DNA from: Rhabdornis inornatus
Lineage: Eukaryota > Chordata > Aves > Passeriformes > Rhabdornithidae
Assembly (NCBI GenBank): GCA_013397075.1
Contig: VWZS01010868.1
Location: forward strand, 62,001 to 126,000
Length of the DNA stretch: 64,000 nt
Direction of reading: 5' to 3'
Part shown: piece by piece, positions 24,301-33,300 of the stretch
Layout: every line of letters starts with the position of its first letter
Position numbering within the stretch: position 1 is the first letter of the stretch
Translations under genes and position numbers: made by a program
The notes under the pieces: generated by a model
Seen by the model: the letters and a program-made list of their open reading frames with translations, nothing else
What the model was told of the DNA's origin: nothing
Database searches by the model: none

Positions 24301-27300
24301 AAAAATAAGAAGCAGGCAGCAATAGAAGGCACTACAGTATTTTTCCAGTGTCAGCCCCGTAACCTGAGATGTGAACTCTTTTCCAGTGCCCTGTGAGTTC
24401 AAGGGTGAAGGAGTTATTTCCCTGTGACACGGACTGGAGTCTATTTAGGGACTGGATTTTTGTTGGAAAGCTGCTGACAGAGCTCCATTGCTGTGGCTGT
24501 GACTGAATCCAATACAAATTCAGCCACTGGGGATTCAGCAAAGGCTGGGACTCTTGGCAGCTCACCTTTAGCCTCCTTTCCTCATGCCTGCTATATTATC
24601 CTGCCCTGGCTGAAAACGGGGAATAATTCCATTAATTCCATGATTTCCAGATCCAAAACTGAATTTCTTGAAGATACAGAGGATTCTATGTGCCTTCCTG
24701 TTGTTGTTGTTCAGAAATCCCACTGCAAAGCACACAAAGGCTGAGATATGGGTTGTTTTCTGTTTTAGTTTTATATTTGCACTGCCTGGTTTCAAATACA
24801 ATAGAATATATACAAAAAATATGAATATGTATACACACACTGTATATAATGTGTATACAGAACAAAGAAATCACCATCCTGATTCTACAGGAGGAGACCA
24901 AGATCCAGTTTTGAGAGAAGTTCATAAGCAGACAAATCAAAATAAGCAGGTAGAAAAACAGAAGGACAGGCACAGAGTGGGGAAAAAAACTTCTTGCCTA
25001 CATTTTAACAGTAGTAAATACTCTTAGCATGCCTGTTAACTTGTATACATACTTATGTGATATATCCTGAAATTACCCCCCTAGATCAGCATCTCTAATG
25101 TTTCCATATTAAATCTTTCTGTGCATGGAGCACCTTCTTTTTATTTTCTGCTGCACTGTTGGAAAAGCAGGAGCATGTCACAAAGAGACAGACTGTGCCA
25201 TTTGCTGCTTATCCTAGAAATGGCACATCAGTGATGAGAGGAAATTGCCTTTATCTTGTCTCAGGTTTTATTTCTGTGGAGTATCAGGAGCTTTTTCTCC
25301 TTCAGCTGAGAAAAGCTGAATGTTCTGCAGGGATGAAAACCATTTAATTCTGCATTTAATTTGACGTGCCTACATACTTGATAGCATTGGCTTTCATTTT
25401 TATTCTGGTGGATTTGCAGACAGGAAGGCTCACACTGCAAGTTTTTTAACCTTGCCAGTACAATAAAAATGAACTTAAACAGGTTCAAATCAGAAGCTGA
25501 AATATTCTGAGATCAGAAAGGAAATATATTGGTGTGAATCTTGAGTTTAAATAGGGCAGCTGTTCAGTTACAAGGTTTCTGTGATGTGAAAGTTCCATTT
25601 TAGGCACTATAGAAGACAACTGTAACACAAATTGAGTCATTGATGGCACTGGAGCAGTGCCAGGTTTTCCTGGTTTTCCAGAGATTTTCCAGAGAAGCCA
25701 TGGCTGCCTTATCCCTGGATTTGTTCAGAGACAGGTTAGACTGGGCCTGGAACAACCTGGGATAGTGGAAGGATTTGACACTAAATGATCTTTAACATCC
25801 AATTCAAACCCTTCTGTGAGTCCATGATTAAATTAATATAAATTATTTTTACAATTGTCACCTATGAGTCAGTGACACTGGTGTTAGGAAGATATTTTTA
25901 ATTAGAGGAGTGAAACAAGTGGTACCAATTGCTCAAAGACTCTGTGAGGAGCGTGTAGCACCAAAATTTCCTGTTTCTTCCTAATTTATTCTTTATTTTT
26001 ATTTGAAAATTAGCACTGACTTTGTGAAAAAAACAGCATCCCAAACTGTGCTGGTTCAGGATACTCTTAGGGTTTTCTTTTCTATTTCTTCTAGACTAAA
26101 ATTTGCACATTAAGGAAACCCCCTCCCTTCCCCAAGAATGCCCATTTCCTATCTTTTGATTAGCAACAAGATCTTTCTTATTAAAGGTGAGGTTTTTAAA
26201 AAATTTAATTTAATTTTGGTTTTCTAAAGTGGATTATTTGCTTTGTGGTCCATACATGTATATATATATATGCTGCTATTAGACTACCCATGTTGTCTGT
26301 AGCTTTAGACACATTTGACTGAGCTTTAGTTACTGAAGAGTTTTATGCCTTAAGCAAGGATTACATTTATCAGTAAATTTTCAGCTACTTTCATGTTCTT
26401 ACAGTAGTAACTTCAATATTAAATTGTTAAAACTACCAGCAAAAGTTCCAAATCAAACCAAAGATGCTATGTCCACTTCAATTAACACAACAGATATTTT
26501 AGAGCACTGCTGTTAAGTGTCCCTAACTTGAACCTCATATCTACAAAAACTACATTTTTCATTTTGAAAATGCCAAAAATTTTCACCTTCTCAGTGTTGG
26601 GACAGAGTGTGTGTGATTTTTGCAACAGCAGGAGTTTCCATCCAGCCCTGAACAGACCCAGCCCTGCTTTAAGGTCCTTGCAGATATTTACAGCCATTCC
26701 TGATTTAACTGATGTCCAACTCTGTTATTTCCCCCGTGCCAAGAGGACCTGAGTGTAATCTGAGCTCTACAGAAGAGCTGGCACTAAAGCACCTGAAAAT
26801 GGAAACCAAATCTTACCTGCAAGAAAGGTCATGCTTGTGCTCTTCTTGGAAATTAAAGCAGGAAATCATATTGCTAGGGAAAAAACTTTTATTTTCACAG
26901 TCCTAACCTGACTGTAGTGATGGTCTGTGCCATCCATGGAAGAGCTTTATGTGCTGGCCTTTAAAGCACAGCTCTGCAGATGTATTTCAGTACTGAAATA
27001 TTTATTCAGCATCCCTAATTTAAATATAAGAACTGTGAGAACCCCTGGCCCCAGGGGTTTAATTAACAAAAATGCAATGCTGCACCTCATCAGCATCACT
27101 CAGGGGATTCAGACTGATGGATGTGGGGAGACTGAGTGACAGAAACTCACCCCTAACTCAGCAGAGAGCAGGGCATTGCTGATATTGGTTTCCCTGCTGT
27201 AGCCTGACCTGCTCAGCATGTTTTGCTCTCCCGTTGCTGTGGCATGGTCAGGTTCATCCCTGAATTCATGGGAATGACTCAGAGCCTGGAGAGGTCAACA

Positions 27301-30300
27301 GAGCATCTCCTGCTGATCCCAGTGAACCCTGAAAACTCCTCACCTCTCCAGCCTCTGTGCTGACTCCAGATTCCCAACATATCTCAGGAATAAACTTGTT
27401 TCCATGGAGTCACGATCGATTTAACCCCCAGCCAAGGTGATGTATAATTGAACAGTTTCTGTTCACTGCACCCAGGGCCAGCAAATGAGTTTTAAAACTC
27501 CAGCCTTGCTAACCAGGGGCACCTCACCGAGGTTTTCAGCAGAGTTTTCCAAGTTTTCCCAGCCACTGGGCAGAAGTGCTGTCTCAGAACATCCTTAAAA
27601 ATGCATGAAGCCGCTTGCATGACAAGGCACAGACAGAACGGGAGCGCTCCTGGGCTTACCTTTTCTGTCACCATTTCATTATTTATTGACAAATTTGCTG
27701 ACTTTACTCCTGGACTGTGTATTGATTTACACAGTGAGGCCCCTTTTACATGTTTTATAACTTAGACACCTTATTAAATCCAAGCAGGAGGGGATCAGTT
27801 GTGCAGGTGCCCCAGCCCTGTGAGCCTGGACACCCACATGGCTTATCCATAGGGTCTAAATCTATCTGACCCCTGGAGTTAATCAATTTTTCCTTCCTTA
27901 CTCAGCTCAGTGTCAGAGAAGACCTTAAAAAACATCCGTTCTCCCTAAAATTACGTCTGGAAAGGACAAAGCATCTGGCAGGTCTTTTGAAAGTGCAGCA
28001 CTGTGTTAGAGACCCGAGTTCTGCTTAGAGAAATGCAAACCAGAAACGTGCTTCAATTCCTGTTCCATTAGATCTTGCAGGAAGAGGTAACAATGTGATG
28101 ATAATCAAGGCTCCTGCCATCCTCTCAGGCAGCTGCACAGTCTGTTATGTCAATGGAGTTCAGATGGATGATCTCAGTTCAGATACAGCAGTCATGCTTT
28201 TGCTTTAAGACATCTTGATCAAAGGCTTTTTCTTGGAATCCGAAAGCTTAAATCTAAATAACAAAATGAATCACCTTTAAAAAAAAAAGAAAAAAAATCC
28301 ACATTAGTTGGAATCCTCATTTTCAGTCACTTAAACCTAATCTCCAGCAAGTAGAAATCAATTTATAGTCTTGCTGAAATCAATAGAGTCAGTGATTTAT
28401 AGCAGCAGCAAATTTGGCTCCTGAACTACAGATTTACTGATACCCTGGTGTTCTTTAAGAGATAACTCCAACAATTGGAGTCAACAGCAACTGTTGTTTT
28501 TATTTTGCTCTGTGAATCACAGCTGGTATTTTGAGTGTTTTTATGAAAATGCCAGTTCTAGCAGGCTGCAACGTGGAACTTTTAACTAGGTGTTATGGAT
28601 CTCCAAACCATCTATGAGGGTGCAGTTTTTGTGTAGAAAGTTATAAAGTTATACAGCCCTGCAGGGGTGACAGGGAATTCTGATTTCTCCAGCTGGAAAT
28701 GGGAAACCTGGCTATTTCTTTAGCATTTTTTGCCTATTTAGGTGAAAAATGTAAACAACATAACGGTGGGGTATTTTTCTGCCTGCTGAAACACAGGGAG
28801 AAGCACAAGAGAATGTGATGCTGTGGGTCAGAGAGCCAGGAAGGGCAGGTTGGCAGCTGAAATGAGTCCTGCGTTCATTCAGTTTAAAAGTACCCCCCAA
28901 AATACTGAGCACTTCAATCTTTTTTCCAGGCCACCAGAGCAGAGGCTGAGGCTACTCTGGAGGAGGGAAGGGCACATGTCTGCTCTCACAGCATCTTTTA
29001 AGGAGTTAGCTGTGCCCTGTGTCCTCCCTCCTTCCTTTCCCCTTCTGCTGCTTGGCTGTTCTCAGACATTCTGCCATTTATTCTGGATCACCCCAGGGAA
29101 TTTTTTTTGTCTTGCAAACATGGCCTCAGAAGGAGCCTGTGAGCTCCTGAATGTGCTGACAATGGTGTGCTCCTGTCGACAGAGAGTGAGCTGAGATTGT
29201 CATTCATTTGGCTAGTCAGAAATTTGCACATGGAAATTCCATCTCCATTTCCATTACTGATCAACACTGGCTCTAGAGAGTGGAGCCCTGGCATTCAAAG
29301 CAGTCTTCAGAAATTTTTACTCTCTACTTGTGGCATTTTACTGCAGGAAAATAACAATTATCCAACGAGCTGGGAAGGCAGTTCCGCACTGAGCAGATCC
29401 TGGGGCTGAGCAAGGAGGTGCAGGACTGATCCTCTTCGCCCCCCCTTCTTGGCTGAGCAGGACACAGGACCAAGCTAAGCAGATAATTGGCTTTATTGCT
29501 CATTAAGGGTGTTTATCCCTGGTGCTGCAGAGCCTGGTGAGCCCTGCAGGTGAGGGGATGCTTTCGGCGCAGTGCGGACACGAGATGGACAGGGAGGGAG
29601 CACCTGCAGCTTTCCAACACTGACAGCAGCAATTGTGAGAAATGTTACTGCTGCTATCAGCCTGGCTTCAGACCAAGCTGCTGCTGTCCAAGAAAGCTTT
29701 GCCTGCTAAGTTTTTAATGGTGTGTCAGTTCTGGATGTGACCAAGGCCTCTGAGCATCACTTACACTCTTTTTTTTCAGCAAACCTCTCACCTTGTCCTT
29801 GCAAACCCTCCACTCTTTCCTTGTTTCTAATGCAAGTTTTGCCTTATAGGAAGTCTTTATCCTGAAAAACAGACTGTGAATAACAGCAAAGGCTTCAGTG
29901 ATTTATTTACTGTGCTAGTCAGCTGGAAAAACCAACTCTAATTTTTTAATCAGCATAAACCTGAGCATAGAACTACGTCAGCAGATCTGTCTCCTTTGCT
30001 TCCTTTCAAAGGAAAACACAATATCCCATCAGTGCTTCCCCTTCCCAAGTCAGCACAAGCCAAGAGATGCCCAACAGAGTGGGACCCCATCTACACAGCA
30101 CTTGTACACGCCCAGCACTGCACAAGCTCATAATTTGCTCCCAAATGAACATAATTACATCAGCACCTTCCCTGGGCTAGCAGGGCTGTTTGGACTCACC
30201 CTGGCATGGTTTTTGATCCCCTGGAATCATCCCAGAGACATCTCTGAGAGCTTTTTTTTATTACCCACTCGCCTCTTAAAGCAGGATGTGTGAATGCCCT

Positions 30301-33300
30301 ATTCAAGCAGCCTTATCCTTACCTTTGTTAAATAAAACACCCTGTCATAGTCACCGGCCCTACTTCTCAAAACTTTCTGAGATAATCTTTCAAATAGCAC
30401 AGAATTTCCTCCACATGGCAACCAAAACTTGAAAACCCTCAGGCTGTCACCCTCACTGATGGTATCTCTGTTGGAGTGTTGTGAAGACAAATTGCTTTTG
30501 CTTTAGTGGAGGTTCTGATTCATGAGAAAATGCCTAGACCTCTCAGGTAAAAAGTTGGTAAGAACATCTTTTTTCTGCAGTCTTTGATGATCCTTGTATT
30601 GAAAATGGCACAAATCCTTAGAATTTTTTTTTCTGGAGTAGATGAAAGCACACAAAAAAAATTAAAAACCCACCATGCAAGCTCTCTGGCATTTGAAAGA
30701 GGAATGAGGTAAATCTTTTGGGAGAAAGGAGTGCTTCTCAGCTTGGTTTAGTTCTGCAGACGAGACAGCTATCTTGAATAAAATCCAAGAAAAATTCAGC
30801 AGTGATGTTTTTCCCTGCATGTAGCCTGTCAAATTCATCCCAACTCTTCCCACACCTGAAGCTGACCTCTGGAATACAGCTAAAAATGTCTGGGATTTTT
30901 TGCAAAGTGTTTTATATCAGCTTAGTTGCACTGAAATAAGGATAAATTATTTTTATTCGGTGTTGCATTCACTCAGAAAATCTTCCCCTTTTGCTAGAAT
31001 GTGTTGCTCAATGTAAATATCACAGTAAGTGATTTTTAGCATTTGTTTACAAATATTTATTCAAACTAACATTTTCTTAAATGTACTACACTAAATAATT
31101 CATTAGAGGGTTGGCCATTAAGAAAAAAAAAAAGACTGAGGTAGCTCTGGCTTAAATTGCAGCATTCAGATTTGACTGGATATTTATTATTTCTGTACAA
31201 ACAAAGAACTATAAGGTTCTTATACAGCAAATTCTCCTTTCCCAAAAATTGCAGAATCACTGAAGGGTTGGGGTGGGGAGGGACCTCTGAAGATCATCCA
31301 GTCCAAACCCCATATTTTTAAAAATGCATCAGAAAAATATAGTTTTAGAATGTCTTTTGTACTAATTAAGCCAAAATGCATGAATTTTTAAACATGCTCA
31401 TTTGCAGTGCTCATGCACTTGAAAGGTTTGCTTTCATTACTAATAAGGCACAAACATAGCTGAAAAGAGGTAATTAGAGCATCAAAGGCAATGAACCATC
31501 CTGAAACTTCATAGTGTTTTGCCCAAAAAAAACATAATTCAGCTGAATAGCAAGAAACCAAAAAAATGCCTACACTGTTGTGTCCAGAGGATAAGAACCA
31601 AAATCTTCCCAAGCAGCTCCAGAGATCTAGCAAGAAGCTTCTTTTTCTGCTCAAAATACCTTCAGAATTGATGTAGGAATGGCAAAGGTGAACCCCTGTG
31701 GTTATATTTCAAAGACTGTGTTTTCAAGTCAGAAACCCATTAGTTCTTCTAAATCAAAGACTTTTTTTTTTTTCCATCCTGCGAGACCATTTCAACCCAG
31801 CACAGAAGGAAAAGTTCCATTCTCAAAAATTTTTTCTTTGCCAGTGATTTTAATAATGTGCCCTGTTTCATAAGCAGTTGCAGGGAGAGATGCTCCTCGC
31901 AGATGAGAAGGAGCACTGACGCTTTTTATGATGGGAAAATGTGTACATCACATCAAATAATGAGGGCTCTGCATAAGCCATGTCAGAGATTGTGCTTTGA
32001 GTACCCAGCTTTGGAGAACAAGCTACACTCTGTGGTTTCTCATTACTGAAATCCTGCTGGAACTTTGCCCCCAGACATTTAGAAAATTGCAGTAAAATGA
32101 CTGCATATTGTTTACACAGATTATTGACTATGCTTTCTTATGTAGATTTAAGGAAGGGGGAAAAAGGTCTTTTTTACATAGCTTGAAGCTCCTAAATACA
32201 CTAGAGGAATGTCTAGACAGCAGCTTGAAAACCATCCTCCATCTCTGTAAGGTTCAATGCTCATCTTTTTTGTAGTCCACTCGTACCTGTGGCTCTCAAG
32301 AAGCAGCAAATGTGCCAAGGCACAGGAGCAGCTCAGTGAGGAACCCACGGGGAGCTGCCAATGAGCCACGCTCCAGCTGCTGCTCTGCACCAGCTCCTTC
32401 CAGGAAAGTCAACAAAACGAGCAGAAAATGCAGAACAAAGAGGGAGTGGGTATAAAATGTCCTGGCTGGTGTTAACAAAGCAGTGGCAGCCCCTCACAGG
32501 CAGTGTTGGGTGACAGACACCTTTGGGGAAAGGCTGATTGTTGTGGGAAGTAGAAACATGGAGTGGTTTGGGTTGGAAGGGATGGCAAAGATCATCCAGT
32601 GCCACCCCTGCCATGGCAGGGACACCTTCCACTGTCCCAGGCTGCTCCAAGCCCCAGTGTCCAACCTGGCCTTGGGCACTGCCAGGGATCCAGGGGCAGC
32701 CACAGCTGCTCTGGGAATTCCATCCCAGCCCCTCCCCACCCTCCCAGGGAACAATTCCTAATTCCCAAAATCCCATGTAACCCTACTCTCTTTTACTTTA
32801 AAGCCATTATTCCTTATTGTATCACCCCATTCCCTTGTCCCAAGTCCCTGTCTAGCTGTCTTGGAGCCCCTTTGGGCCCTGGAAGGGGCTCTGAGGTCTC
32901 CCTGGATCCTCATCTTCTCCAGGCTGAACAACTCCAGCTCTCCCCTCCTATCTCCACAGCAGAGATGCTCCAGCACTGGGTTTAACATAGAAAATTTTTT
33001 CTCTTCTGCTGGGGCTGAGGAACCCCTGTGGAGGATGGGAGTGGGAGAAAAACCCTCCTTTCTGACTGACACCATCAGTGTCTAAACATTCCTGGCGAGA
33101 GGGATGTCATCACTTTGGCATTACAGTGAGTCACAAAGCTCTCACACCTGCTCTTGCCATGCTCCAAGGTGCATTTTGCTGGCCCTGACAGTGAAATCCC
33201 CACACCTGAGGCAGCCAAACCAAGCTCCTGAGAACCTTCATTAGGCAGAGGGCAGAGACAGATATGGGGAGCATCATACTCACTCCTGCCTCTCTCCCAA

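Noticed and set aside
25475..25495. 'ggttcaaatc' resembling a tRNA T-arm
   Set aside because: No matching acceptor stem, D-arm or anticodon arm upstream. No tRNA found anywhere in the window.
29440..29520. LTR-like antisense 'caataaagcc' motif near 29490
   Set aside because: A single poly(A)-like motif, with no TG/CA ends, flanking duplication or second landmark that would support an LTR.
32333..32776. 147-codon and overlapping 86-140-codon frames
   Set aside because: Largely within an antisense CR1 (32555-32980). The same peptides recur at other CR1 copies (51.6, 54.3 and 55.7 kb).
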